Shown here one piece after another: positions 1 to 8,168 of a DNA stretch of 57,057 nucleotides. This DNA is from Candidatus Saccharimonadota bacterium (GTDB lineage: Bacteria > Patescibacteriota > Saccharimonadia > Saccharimonadales > Saccharimonadaceae): NCBI GenBank assembly GCA_027312165.1, contig DAICXN010000001.1, positions 110,527 through 167,583 on the forward strand. The letters run 5' to 3'. A program made the translations under genes and the position numbers. The notes under the pieces are model-generated. The model ran no database searches and was not told the origin of the DNA. It saw only the letters and a list, made by a program, of their open reading frames with translations. Position 1 is the stretch's first letter; every line of letters begins with the position of its first letter.

Positions 1-2
1 CC

Positions 3-92
3 TTGGTGCGTATTTCAAATATTGGCGGTGAACTTCGGCGCTATGATGTGTCTAGCGCGATGTGGCAAAAGGCCTTCGAGGTTGGCTTATGA
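3..92 (+). CDS. C-terminal fragment of an unidentified protein
   Basis: An open frame enters from the left edge and ends at a TGA (90-92), giving about 29 residues that end in WQKAFEVGL. Its stop overlaps the ATG at 89 of the next gene (ATGA), a common arrangement of translationally coupled operon genes, which is the main reason to think it is real. The fragment is too short to assign a family. Confidence 0.45.
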   Translation: MVRISNIGGELRRYDVSSAMWQKAFEVGL

Positions 93-1102
93 AGATTGAC
101 CTAGATATCGATAAGACTTACCCGCTGGACTTTCGCAAACTGGACCAGCTGGCTCAGGCTAATCCGCTTGAGTTTCGCCGACAGGCTCAGGAGGTCTACG
201 GGCGCTACTCTCGGCAAACGAGGAAATTTCACGCCAAGTTAGCAACCGACGATATTTCTACGCTCGAGTTTTTCATCAGGTGGCAAGATAGCTTGCTGCC
301 GATAAGGCGGTCGGTTGCCGAAGCCTCGGCTAGTGCCGCGTTTAGTAAATCGTTAAGAAAACACCTTGTGCTAAATGAGTCTACTGCTCAGGCGTTAGCA
401 GATAAGCTGTCATTTGAGCGCGACCATGAAGAAGTCGAGCGGTTTTTGAGTGCCTTGTATACGGTTGAGCCCTCCCCGCAGCGTCAGGCGGCTCAGGATA
501 TTCTAACAAGGTCGGTAGCTGACATTGAAGACGAGATGAGGTTACACATCGACTATCTCTTGATGGCATCGGTTGCAAAGAGGCGCCAGCTAACTATTGC
601 CGATCCGGCTGCCGGTCGGCTAAAGCGCCTGATTCAAAGAGGCCGTCAAAAGCGCGAAATAAAGCGCTACGTTAAAGCGCAAACCAGGCGGCTAAGAGGT
701 ATTGAGCTCAGGCAAAGCGAGATAGAGACTAAGTACGGTGGTCTGATATTGCGTATCTTTAATCTTCAGCTGGATGTCGTTGAGGTTTTGGCAGCTCGTC
801 AGGATTACGACAAGAGGCTCGGCAAGCTAACGCCGACATCTCAAAAGAGCTCCACAAAGCGTTTAGAAGTGTTCGAGTCGGTGACCAGGAAGATTCGTGA
901 TAGCTACGTCGCAAAGGTGGTTGATGACGAGAAGCTTGCCAGCCTACAGCAAGTAAGCAAGGAAGTTGACGAAGTTCTGATTCAGGTATTTGACATGTCG
1001 GTCGAAGACCGAAATCGCCTGATGACGTTGCTCAAAGAGTACAGAGACCTTAGCCGAGAGAAGCAGCAGATAAATAGCGTGCTCGACAATCAAACCGTGT
1101 AG
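89..1102 (+). CDS. Hypothetical helical/coiled-coil protein (337 aa)
   Basis: I do not recognise this family. The protein is rich in charged and Leu/Ala/Gln residues, has no signal peptide or membrane segment, and reads as mostly alpha-helical with coiled-coil character. A very basic stretch lies around residues 190-220 (RGRQKREIKRYVKAQTRRLR), which could bind nucleic acid or act as a helical linker. A GTG nine codons upstream (62) is in frame, but the ATG at 89 overlaps the stop of the preceding frame as ATGA and is preferred. The 3' end overlaps the convergent pth gene by 13 bases. Probably cytoplasmic; function unknown. Confidence 0.75.
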   Translation: MKIDLDIDKTYPLDFRKLDQLAQANPLEFRRQAQEVYGRYSRQTRKFHAKLATDDISTLEFFIRWQDSLLPIRRSVAEASASAAFSKSLRKHLVLNESTAQALADKLSFERDHEEVERFLSALYTVEPSPQRQAAQDILTRSVADIEDEMRLHIDYLLMASVAKRRQLTIADPAAGRLKRLIQRGRQKREIKRYVKAQTRRLRGIELRQSEIETKYGGLILRIFNLQLDVVEVLAARQDYDKRLGKLTPTSQKSSTKRLEVFESVTRKIRDSYVAKVVDDEKLASLQQVSKEVDEVLIQVFDMSVEDRNRLMTLLKEYRDLSREKQQINSVLDNQTV

Positions 1103-1653
1103 CTGCTTGGATCAAGAGTCCCGTGCACGAAATCATCGATTAACTTAACTACCTGAGGGGTGATTAATTCGTTCATGGCGGCCTGCTCTTCTTTGGAAAA
1201 CTTGGAGAGCACAAACGTGCTACTGTCGACACGCTCTTGCAGTTCGCTAGATACGCCAACCCGCAGCCTCTTGTAGTCGGGCCCCAGGTGGGAGTTGAGG
1301 GACTTTATGCCGTTGTTTCCAGCGTCACTTCCGGTGTCGCGGATTCTCAGGGTGCCAAACGGTAGTGAGGTGTCATCGTGAATCACCAGGATGTCGGTTT
1401 GGGGGTTTAGTTTGTAGAAGTCGACTATCGCCCGAGCCGCCCTGCCCGTTTCGTTATAGAATGTGGTCGGTTTAGCGAGGATTATTTTACCGTCTCCAGC
1501 TTCCATCTCAGCAAGTTCTGAGTAAAATTTGGGCCGTGAGCTAAACTCAAGAGAGTTTTTTGCAGCGTAGCTATCAATCAGCGAAAAACCCGCGTTATGA
1601 CGCGTCTTTACATAAGCAGATCCGGGATTTCCTTGAGCGATGATTAGCTTCAT
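1090..1653 (-). CDS. pth: Peptidyl-tRNA hydrolase
   Basis: Cleaves the ester bond of peptidyl-tRNAs that drop off the ribosome, recycling tRNA. At 187 residues it is the normal bacterial Pth length. Visible family motifs are the N-terminal GNPG loop (8-11), the catalytic His in RHNAG (about 19), the Asn in FYNETG (about 67), the Asp pair in VIHDD (about 92) and GNNGIKS (about 113). A TGG-extended -10 box (TATACA, 1663-1668) ends nine bases before the ATG, so the transcript should be leaderless. It lies just downstream of the GTPase gene der, another translation factor on the same strand. Confident assignment. Confidence 0.95.
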   Translation of the reverse strand: MKLIIAQGNPGSAYVKTRHNAGFSLIDSYAAKNSLEFSSRPKFYSELAEMEAGDGKIILAKPTTFYNETGRAARAIVDFYKLNPQTDILVIHDDTSLPFGTLRIRDTGSDAGNNGIKSLNSHLGPDYKRLRVGVSSELQERVDSSTFVLSKFSKEEQAAMNELITPQVVKLIDDFVHGTLDPSSYTV

Positions 1654-1692
1654 GATCGATATTGTATACCAGTCGGCGGCATAGATAAAAAA

Positions 1693-3126
1693 CTAACGCT
1701 TCTTATGGGTGTGCTTTTCTGCCTCTTTGGCTTTTTTATAGGCTTTAGTGACGGGTTCCTTGCCGGCGGCAATGCGCTCGCGATTTTTCTTGAGTTGCTT
1801 TTCGTCGCGGAAAGAAAGCTTGATTGGCGTGCCGCTATAGTCGTAAATTTCGCGCAGACCTCGTTCAAGGTATCGCCTGTAGCTCCAGTGGACGAACTTT
1901 AGGTTTGAGCCATAAATCACAAACCAAGGTGGTGCAGTGTCGGTTTGGACGATATAGCGAAGCTTGGGGTGTGAGTTTTTTAGGCCGGCTGGCGGATGCG
2001 AAGATATGGCGCGCTGTAGAAAGTCATTTAGGCGACGGGTTTTAGTCTCCTGTCGTCGTCGACGATATATGTCCAGCGCTAGATCAAATAGCTTGGTGAC
2101 ATTTTGTCCGGTGACACTCGAAGTGAAAATCAGCGGCGCCCAGGGCACAAACTTAAAGTTATGCGCTATGCGTGGCGCCAAGGCGTCGCGAGTGTAGGCG
2201 TCTTTGTCTTGAACTGAGTCCCACTTGCTTACCACTAGCACGAGGCCCTTGCCCGCCTCGTCAATAATTCCCGCTAAACGTTGGTCAAGTTGAACGTTTA
2301 GCTCGTTGACATCCATTAGGAGAAAGCAGATATCGGCCTCGTTAATTGCCTGCATTGTTCGAAGGACTGAGAACTTCTCGATTCCAGTTTCTTGCTTGCC
2401 CTGGCGACGTATGCCGGCAGTATCTAGTAGCTCAATCATGGTTTGTTCGTAGCGCACCTGAACGCGATTTATGTCGCGCGTTGTGCCAGCGATGTTGGCT
2501 ACAACCGCCTGCTGCTTGCCAGCAAGGGTGTTAAATAGATTGCTCTTACCTACGTTTGGTCGGCCGATTAGTGCCACGCGGACCACCTCATCATCTTCGG
2601 GCTCCTCGTTGGCTACGGGTATGTTTTTTGCAATATTATCAAGCAGTTCGGAAATGCCAATTGTATGCTCGGCGCTGGTGCGGATTATTGTCGAGATGCC
2701 GAGCCTCTTGAACTCATCGGTCGCCAGTGCGCCTTTTAGGTCAGCTTTGTTTAGGGCTAGTATAACCGGCTTTTTACTTCGTAGGGCTTTTTTCGCCACA
2801 AGCCTATCGGCATCCGAGGGATAGGCGGTAATGTCTGCCATAACGATAATGACATCAGCGGCGTCGGCCGCTTCCTCTATCTGCTCCTGAATTGTTGCCT
2901 CAAACTCATCTTCAGCAGACTTAAGGCCTGCGGTGTCAACTAGCCAGAACTCGGCTGGTTCACCGCTCTCGGCTCGGTAGCTTACTTTGCCTACGACATT
3001 ATCCCTAGTCGTACCGGCCTCCTTGGCAACTATTGCCTGCCTGGATCTGACTAAACGATTAAAAAGCGAACTTTTACCGACGTTCGCTTGACCAATTATT
3101 GCAACTGTTGGAAGTTTTGATGACAT
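1693..3126 (-). CDS. der: GTPase Der (EngA), 50S ribosome assembly factor
   Basis: Tandem-GTPase ribosome biogenesis protein, 477 residues, full length. G domain 1 shows GQANVGKSSLFN (about 12-23), DTAGL (about 65) and NKAD (about 126). G domain 2 shows GRPNVGKSNLFN (about 188-199), DTAGI (about 235) and SKWD (about 301). The C-terminal third has the KH-like domain typical of Der, followed by a basic Lys-rich tail. A TGG-TATAAT box (3138-3146) lies 11 bases before the ATG, so the 5' leader would be only a few bases. The 100 bases between this start and the pseudouridine synthase stop at 3227 hold only this promoter and AT-rich sequence. Confidence 0.96.
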   Translation of the reverse strand: MSSKLPTVAIIGQANVGKSSLFNRLVRSRQAIVAKEAGTTRDNVVGKVSYRAESGEPAEFWLVDTAGLKSAEDEFEATIQEQIEEAADAADVIIVMADITAYPSDADRLVAKKALRSKKPVILALNKADLKGALATDEFKRLGISTIIRTSAEHTIGISELLDNIAKNIPVANEEPEDDEVVRVALIGRPNVGKSNLFNTLAGKQQAVVANIAGTTRDINRVQVRYEQTMIELLDTAGIRRQGKQETGIEKFSVLRTMQAINEADICFLLMDVNELNVQLDQRLAGIIDEAGKGLVLVVSKWDSVQDKDAYTRDALAPRIAHNFKFVPWAPLIFTSSVTGQNVTKLFDLALDIYRRRRQETKTRRLNDFLQRAISSHPPAGLKNSHPKLRYIVQTDTAPPWFVIYGSNLKFVHWSYRRYLERGLREIYDYSGTPIKLSFRDEKQLKKNRERIAAGKEPVTKAYKKAKEAEKHTHKKR

Positions 3127-3226
3127 AACTTCAGCTAATTATACCAGAGGTCGTAGGTTTTAGCGAGCATGAGCACGATACTTATGTGTAAAAAGCTCCA
3201 AGTTAACCATCTAGCTTGAATATCAA

Positions 3227-3928
3227 CTATGATATATTCAAAATCTTGTGCTCACCACGCTTTATATCACCAAGCGAATAATCTCCAAAGTTAGTTCGAT
3301 GGAGCTTGGTTACGGTGTAACCTAGAGCTGAGAAAGTTCGACGGATTTGTCGATTGCGGCCTTCGCTCATTTCGACTACCCATCTAGATTCATCAGTGTC
3401 ATTTTGTCGGGACAAGGTCAGTTGGCTGCGACCGTCTGGCAGATCAACACCAAAGTCGCTTATCATTTGACGGTGGAGCGGCTCAAGCGGTTGATCGAGT
3501 GTTACCAGATAGCGCTTTGGTTTCTTGAACGAGGGATGAGTCATGCGGTAAGCAAAATCACCGTCGTTTGTAAGAATGATCAAGCCAGAGCTGTCCTTGT
3601 CGAGCCGGCCAACGGGCTTGAGCTGATGAAATTTATCGGGTAGTAGCTCGTAGATTGTCGGCGTCTCTCCTTGGCGTCGTCTCGAGCAGACATACCCAAC
3701 TGGCTTATTAAAGATCAGATAAGCTTTGTCTTTGGGGGTGATGGTTTGTCCGCTGCATTTAACTGTGTCGGATTTGTTTATCCGTGCGCCAAGTTGAGCT
3801 GTTTGGCCGTTGATCGTTATTTTGCCGCGCTCGATCAGTTCATCAGCTTGGCGTCGAGACACGCCAAGAGAAATAGCGACATACTTATTAAGTCGTAGCT
3901 CACTATCTTTTGGCAGACTCTTATCCAT
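3227..3928 (-). CDS. Pseudouridine synthase, RsuA/RluB family
   Basis: Isomerises specific uridines in rRNA. An N-terminal S4 RNA-binding domain (RLNKYVAISLGVSRRQADELI, written here only by its ends RLNKY...RRQADELI) is followed by the catalytic domain with GRLDKDSSGLIILTNDG, whose first Asp is the family nucleophile, and a C-terminal GRNRQIRRTF motif. I chose the ATG at 3928, giving 233 residues and starting MDKSLPKDSELRL, because it lies eight bases beyond the stop of the upstream response regulator. A longer start at 3970 would overlap that gene. Probably the last gene of a histidine kinase-regulator-synthase operon. 16S versus 23S specificity cannot be decided by eye. Confidence 0.9.
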   Translation of the reverse strand: MDKSLPKDSELRLNKYVAISLGVSRRQADELIERGKITINGQTAQLGARINKSDTVKCSGQTITPKDKAYLIFNKPVGYVCSRRRQGETPTIYELLPDKFHQLKPVGRLDKDSSGLIILTNDGDFAYRMTHPSFKKPKRYLVTLDQPLEPLHRQMISDFGVDLPDGRSQLTLSRQNDTDESRWVVEMSEGRNRQIRRTFSALGYTVTKLHRTNFGDYSLGDIKRGEHKILNIS

Positions 3929-3935
3929 CTCGGTA

Positions 3936-4892
3936 CTAGCTGTTAGCCGTCTGGTCGGGTGGAGCGGCAAATGGCTGAGGCTGTTGTGGCGATAAGGATG
4001 CTATATCCGGACGGTTGATTGGTTGCGGTGGCTGCGGCTGCATCGGAGCTGGTGGCGTACCGCTGGTCATGGGGCTAGGTGATGGTCCGGGGGCAGTTGG
4101 CATGCCGGATGTTTGGGTCTGAGTTACTGGAGGCTGTTGGTTGCCGCCAAGGGCTTGAGGTTGAGGTGGCGCAGGCTGAGGTGCTGGTGCTTGAGGCGCG
4201 GGCTGCGGAAGCGGTTGGCTGACCGGTATCGACACTGGTGCTGACTGAGGCTGCGGCTGTTGTGGCTGCGGTGACGAAGAGTCGAGCGCTAGCTCTTCTT
4301 CGATTCTTCGGGCTACGTCCTCCTGAGACTGCGACTGCTGAATCGGCTGTATAACTCTGTCCCCGAGGTTTGTCGGTCGTGGTGAGGATGAGAACGGCGC
4401 CGTTGGTTGAGGCAGAGTTGTGGGGGCTGCCGGCTCTTGAGCGGGTCGACTTTGGCTGGGTGCAGTGAACTGCTGAGGTGCGGCCTGTACTGGTGGAGCG
4501 GCAGAACCATGAGCCATACTTGGCAGATCGCCTAGGACTTCGTGGACAGTTCGGACTACATCTTCAATCCCGACTTGAGATTTGACGAGGTACCGATCTG
4601 CGCCTAGACGCTCCCCTCTTTGACGCTGATCTTCAGATGACAGAGCTGTCATCATGATAACTTTTATGTCTTTGGTTTCGGTGGTTGAGCGTAGAATATC
4701 AAGCATGTCAAAACCAGAGATTTTTGGCATCATGACATCACTAACAATAAGCGCAGGTCGTTCTTTGATAGCCATGGCCAAAGCTTCTTCACCGTCGCCT
4801 GCTGATACGATGTCGTAGCCCTCCGCCAAAAGTCTGACGCCGTATATTTCGCGTAGACTCTTGTCGTCCTCAACCAATAATATTTTTGTCAT
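3936..4892 (-). CDS. Response regulator with receiver domain and long Pro/Gln-rich tail
   Basis: Residues 1-120 form a CheY-like receiver: acidic EDD near residue 8, the phospho-acceptor Asp in VSDVMMP (about 53), the Thr/Ser in MMTALS and the Lys in YLVKSQ (about 103). The remaining roughly 195 residues are low-complexity sequence of Pro, Gln, Ala and Ser with no DNA-binding domain, so output is likely through protein contacts. It follows the hybrid-tailed histidine kinase (stop 4951, gap 58 bases), its probable partner, which carries a similar tail. Upstream on the minus strand a TATAGT box and a weak AAGG precede the ATG. A coding repeat expansion in the tail is possible but the frame is intact. 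Confidence 0.9.
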   Translation of the reverse strand: MTKILLVEDDKSLREIYGVRLLAEGYDIVSAGDGEEALAMAIKERPALIVSDVMMPKISGFDMLDILRSTTETKDIKVIMMTALSSEDQRQRGERLGADRYLVKSQVGIEDVVRTVHEVLGDLPSMAHGSAAPPVQAAPQQFTAPSQSRPAQEPAAPTTLPQPTAPFSSSPRPTNLGDRVIQPIQQSQSQEDVARRIEEELALDSSSPQPQQPQPQSAPVSIPVSQPLPQPAPQAPAPQPAPPQPQALGGNQQPPVTQTQTSGMPTAPGPSPSPMTSGTPPAPMQPQPPQPINRPDIASLSPQQPQPFAAPPDQTANS

Positions 4893-4950
4893 ATCTATGC
4901 CTTACTATATATGAGGTTTTGAAAAAAAGCTATAGCGCTTTGGGGCTGAT

Positions 4951-6999
4951 TTAAGAGGCGCGTGGCGGTACTTCAATTTCCCGTCGAGGGTCAGGGTTGC
5001 TCGTTGCCTGCGGATCGACAACGGGTGGCGTGTAGGAGTCTTGTGGGATGTGCTGGGCTGCCGGATCACCAATCGGAGGTTGATTGCTGAGTATGTCCTC
5101 GACATCAGCTAGCGTCATGCTTTCTAGATTAGGGATGGTCGATGGGCTACCGATCGTCGTCGGTTCCGTTGGCTGCTGGCTGGAGGTGTAAGGCGCGGCC
5201 TGGTGGGCTAGTGGTGCGAACTGGGGTGCCTGTGTTGCTTGAGGGGCGTCGGCTGCAGGCTGAACCAGCTCCTCTAAGGCTTGTTGATGATCAAGTTCAA
5301 TTACCGGGGGTGTTTCTGGCAGCTCATTTAGTTTGCGCATAGCTTCCTCGTGGCTTAGTCGCGGTATGTCTAAGAAGAAGGTGCTGCCCTTTTTGTACTC
5401 ACTCTCTACCCTTAGGTGGCCGCCCATTGCTTCTGCTAACTTTCGGCTTAGATATAGACCAAGTCCGGTACCGCCAATCTCTCTGGTGTCACTGTTATCG
5501 ACGCGATAGAACTTTTGAAATAAGTGGGGCAAGTCTTCGGACGGGATGCCGATTCCAGTGTCTTGGACGCTGACAGTAACTAGTTTTTCGTCACCTCCGA
5601 CGTCAACTATAACTTCGCCGGCTGGAGTGTATTTGATGGCATTCTCAATTAAATTGCCAACTAGTTCACGAAAGTGGCTCGGATCGATATTGCTATAAAA
5701 GACAGGTTGCAATCGCCTTTCGGCGCTATCAGCCTCGAACGACGGGTTTGGCTTAAAGAAGTAGCGTAGCTGCTTGGATTTAGCTAGCGGCTCTAGGCTT
5801 TCAAAAATACTGCCGGTCATTGCCGCAACATCAATCACTTGCGGCTCATTCTTTAGGCGACCGTCCTCAGCCTTGCTGATATCCAGGAGGTTTTGGAACA
5901 GCTCTCCGAGGTGTCGGGCAGACTGATGGGCCTTGGTTATATAGTCTCGTGCCTTATCGTCAATTTGAGCGGTGGCAGGATTTAGGGCCAGTCCGAGGTA
6001 GCCTTCGATTGAGGCGACAGGTGTGCGCATCTCGTGGCTAGCGGTTGAGATAAATTCAGCCTGCTCTCTTTCCTCGGCTTTTTCTTTGGTTATGTCACGA
6101 AATACCATAATTACCCCGCCCTCTCCTTGGCTAACTGGAGTAACAGTGATTGATATTTGACGCTTGCGATCACTTTGAGTAAGGAGCATCAGCTTATCAG
6201 TATGCACGGCAGAGTTGGTGTTGAGGGCCTGGGCGATTGGATTTAGGTCTTCGGCAACCTCCCGACCTTCTAGGTTTACGAGCTTGAGTACGCTCCGCCA
6301 ATCAAGGCCTAGTGCATCGCCCTTATCCCAGCCAACTAATGTTTGAGCCGATGGGTTTATCAGGTCAATTAAGCCCGTTTTGTTTATTGCCATAACACCG
6401 TCATCAATGGTGTTAATTACCACGTCAGATTTACCTTCTACTGTACTGAGGCGCTTCGCTAGGTCTCGTAGAGAATGGTCGGTGCGTTTTTCTGGCTGAC
6501 GGTGCCATAGTACAAAACCAAGAAGTAAAGGCGTTATCCCAAATATAAGATAGGTAATGATCATTGGTAGGCCTAGGGGTTGGCTGGCATTAGCCGCAAT
6601 AACTTGAGCAACTACTAGTAGTATCATGGCGCCGGTGGTGACAGAGCCGAAGAAGCCGGCAAATAGCGCGACAACGAGCCACGAGCTAATAAAGGGCGAC
6701 GATATGCCTCCGCTACTTACTATTAGTGACGTGATGGTCGCAACCGCTAGTCCATATAGTGTCGCCGATATAATATCGTAGTGCTTTTTGGGTAACCAAA
6801 TGCAAAATACTAAGGCGACAACGCTGGTAAGTCCAGCTACTGTTGCCGTAAGATCGCTTACCGCTAGTCCAATTGCCGGACTATAGTCGCCAGATATAAA
6901 TCTTGCCCAGGCGTAAATTGCTAGTATTGTGACGCCAATAAAAAGCGTCGCCTCAGCAAGACGGCGTAGCCAGAATCTAGTAATTCCGCGTGGTGTTAT
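4951..6999 (-). CDS. Membrane sensor histidine kinase (PAS-HisKA-HATPase) with Pro-rich tail; probable ATA start
   Basis: Senses an unknown signal and autophosphorylates on His. From the ATG at 6627 the protein would be 558 aa, but the frame stays open far upstream and encodes at least four more hydrophobic segments. No in-frame ATG, GTG or TTG exists there. A strong GGGAGGG (7007-7013) sits seven bases before an ATA at 6999-6997, giving 682 aa. On that numbering a membrane region covers about 1-165, a PAS domain about 190-300, the H-box SHEMRTP has His at about 322, the N-box NLIENAIKY is near 435, and DTGIGIP plus GGTGLGLYLS mark the ATP site. The last 130 residues are Pro/Gln/Ala-rich. Promoter elements TTGCGA/CATAAT precede it. 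Confidence 0.85.
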   Translation of the reverse strand: MTPRGITRFWLRRLAEATLFIGVTILAIYAWARFISGDYSPAIGLAVSDLTATVAGLTSVVALVFCIWLPKKHYDIISATLYGLAVATITSLIVSSGGISSPFISSWLVVALFAGFFGSVTTGAMILLVVAQVIAANASQPLGLPMIITYLIFGITPLLLGFVLWHRQPEKRTDHSLRDLAKRLSTVEGKSDVVINTIDDGVMAINKTGLIDLINPSAQTLVGWDKGDALGLDWRSVLKLVNLEGREVAEDLNPIAQALNTNSAVHTDKLMLLTQSDRKRQISITVTPVSQGEGGVIMVFRDITKEKAEEREQAEFISTASHEMRTPVASIEGYLGLALNPATAQIDDKARDYITKAHQSARHLGELFQNLLDISKAEDGRLKNEPQVIDVAAMTGSIFESLEPLAKSKQLRYFFKPNPSFEADSAERRLQPVFYSNIDPSHFRELVGNLIENAIKYTPAGEVIVDVGGDEKLVTVSVQDTGIGIPSEDLPHLFQKFYRVDNSDTREIGGTGLGLYLSRKLAEAMGGHLRVESEYKKGSTFFLDIPRLSHEEAMRKLNELPETPPVIELDHQQALEELVQPAADAPQATQAPQFAPLAHQAAPYTSSQQPTEPTTIGSPSTIPNLESMTLADVEDILSNQPPIGDPAAQHIPQDSYTPPVVDPQATSNPDPRREIEVPPRAS

Positions 7000-7026
7000 G
7001 AGATTGCCCTCCCATGCATAGGCTTT

Positions 7027-7055
7027 ATTATGCGCTAGCCTGTAAAAAATCGCAA
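7027..7055 (-). promoter_or_regulatory. Promoter of the 4951-6999 histidine kinase operon
   Basis: On the minus strand a -35-like TTGCGA (7050-7055) is followed after 17 bases by CATAAT (7027-7032). Transcription would begin near 7020 and leave a leader of roughly 20 bases carrying the GGGAGGG ribosome site at 7007-7013. This supports initiation near 6999 rather than at the internal ATG 6627. Confidence 0.5.
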
Positions 7056-7132
7056 GGACGACAATCCTATGATATAATGTTTTTGCGGTCCACTTGTGCC
7101 TCGGTTTCAGTGTGGAATTCTCCGCCTCACTT

Positions 7133-7207
7133 GGCCCTATCGTCTAGCGGTTAGGACATCAGGTTCTCATCCTGGCAACCCGGGTTCGATTCCCGGTAGG
7201 GTCACCA
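7133..7207 (+). tRNA. tRNA-Glu (anticodon CTC)
   Basis: Full cloverleaf with encoded CCA. The acceptor GGCCCTA pairs with TAGGGTC (one G-U). The anticodon stem TCAGG/CCTGG closes a seven-base loop TTCTCAT, giving anticodon CTC. The T-arm is GGGTTCGATTCCC. A TATAAT box at 7073-7078 is a likely promoter element. A hairpin terminator follows directly. The cognate synthetase gltX lies about 4 kb away. Confidence 0.97.
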
Positions 7208-7215
7208 ATAAAAGC

Positions 7216-7241
7216 ACCCATCTATGTGATGGGTATTTTTA
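7216..7241. terminator. Bidirectional intrinsic terminator after tRNA-Glu
   Basis: Stem ACCCATC / GATGGGT (7216-7222 and 7228-7234) with a five-base loop. On the plus strand it is followed by ATTTTTATT. On the minus strand it is followed by GCTTTTATT, so it can also end the minus-strand operon whose last gene (prepilin) stops at 7256. Confidence 0.8.
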
Positions 7242-7255
7242 TTGAGTCAGCTTAT

Positions 7256-7783
7256 CTAGTTTTCAAATATTCCTATCGTAAAGTCCGCCTCTGTACCCCA
7301 CGAGCGACTTGGGCAACTAAAGCCTGGACTCTGTGGGTGTGGCCGGCTACTGGTTTCCATGTCTATAGCCTGGATTACCGCGATAGCTCCTCGCGCAGGG
7401 TCGCAGCCGCTAGTTCCAGCGTTATAGCGAAAATACCTGTAGTAGAATTGACCAGAGTTTTTTGGATCAATCGGTACCTGCGGCATGATATCTGAAGTTG
7501 ACAGGTCGGAGATAAATCCTCCGGTTTGATTTTGGAGAGTTGTTTCCCAGCTACCGGGCGATACCCCTTTTGGTAGTGGAAATGAGCCAAATTTTGAGCG
7601 GTACATTATTAGGCCCTTTTGAATCGCCTTTAGGTCTTGCATCCGCTGCGCGTCCCGAGTTCGCTCCTGAATTCCTTGATAGGATACGACAGTAAGTGCG
7701 GCGAGGATTCCGATCACGACTATGACCACAAGCAGCTCAATTACCGTAAACCCTCTGCTTCTTGAATCTTTCATCTTATTCAT
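7256..7783 (-). CDS. Type IV prepilin-like protein (175 aa)
   Basis: A short basic leader ends in SRSRG, followed by the classic prepilin N-terminus FTVIELLVVIVVIGILAAL. Cleavage is expected between Gly and Phe, and Glu at +5 is present. The remaining 140 residues form a globular head with several Cys (GCDPARG, FSCPSRS). I chose the ATG at 7783, which overlaps the stop of the upstream regulator as ATGAATAA and suggests translational coupling. It is the last gene of a DUF3048-kinase-regulator-pilin operon, so this pilin may be co-produced with, or controlled by, that two-component system. Subunit of a type IV pilus or pseudopilus; major or minor role not decidable. Confidence 0.9.
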   Translation of the reverse strand: MNKMKDSRSRGFTVIELLVVIVVIGILAALTVVSYQGIQERTRDAQRMQDLKAIQKGLIMYRSKFGSFPLPKGVSPGSWETTLQNQTGGFISDLSTSDIMPQVPIDPKNSGQFYYRYFRYNAGTSGCDPARGAIAVIQAIDMETSSRPHPQSPGFSCPSRSWGTEADFTIGIFEN

Positions 7784-8165
7784 TTGTCTGTCCTCCCAGC
7801 TCCTCGATAACTTCAATCAGGCGTCGAGGAGTTATATCCGCTTTAATTAAATACCCGTCGACTCGCTTGAGCATCGCCTCGCGAGAGGAGTCGTCTTGCT
7901 CAAAATTTGTCATCACTAAAATCTTACTATCTGGAATTAGATCAACCGTGTCATTTCTGAGGGCGTCAAGTATTTGGTCACCGCGCTGTTCGGGGAGCAT
8001 TAGATCGAGGATAATTAGGTCGTAAGGCTTGTTGCGAGCTGCCACTAGTCCGTCACTGCCGTCAACCATCCACTCTACACTGTAGCCAGCCTTTTGCAGG
8101 CTCCTGACGTACATTTCACCAATAAATCGATCGTCTTCTATGCATAAGATTGTTTTAATTGCCAT
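7776..8165 (-). CDS. Receiver-only response regulator (CheY-like, 129 aa)
   Basis: Single receiver domain with the acidic pair EDD near residue 9, the phospho-acceptor Asp in IILDLMLP (about 54), the Thr in VMTNFEQ and the Lys in YLIKADI. There is no output domain, as in CheY or the PilG/PilH regulators of twitching. A perfect AGGAGGT Shine-Dalgarno precedes the ATG by five bases. The gene lies three bases after the histidine kinase stop and overlaps the pilin start, so kinase, regulator and pilin form one coupled unit. A role in pilus control is an inference from this order. Confidence 0.92.
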   Translation of the reverse strand: MAIKTILCIEDDRFIGEMYVRSLQKAGYSVEWMVDGSDGLVAARNKPYDLIILDLMLPEQRGDQILDALRNDTVDLIPDSKILVMTNFEQDDSSREAMLKRVDGYLIKADITPRRLIEVIEELGGQTNE

Positions 8166-8168
8166 TGT

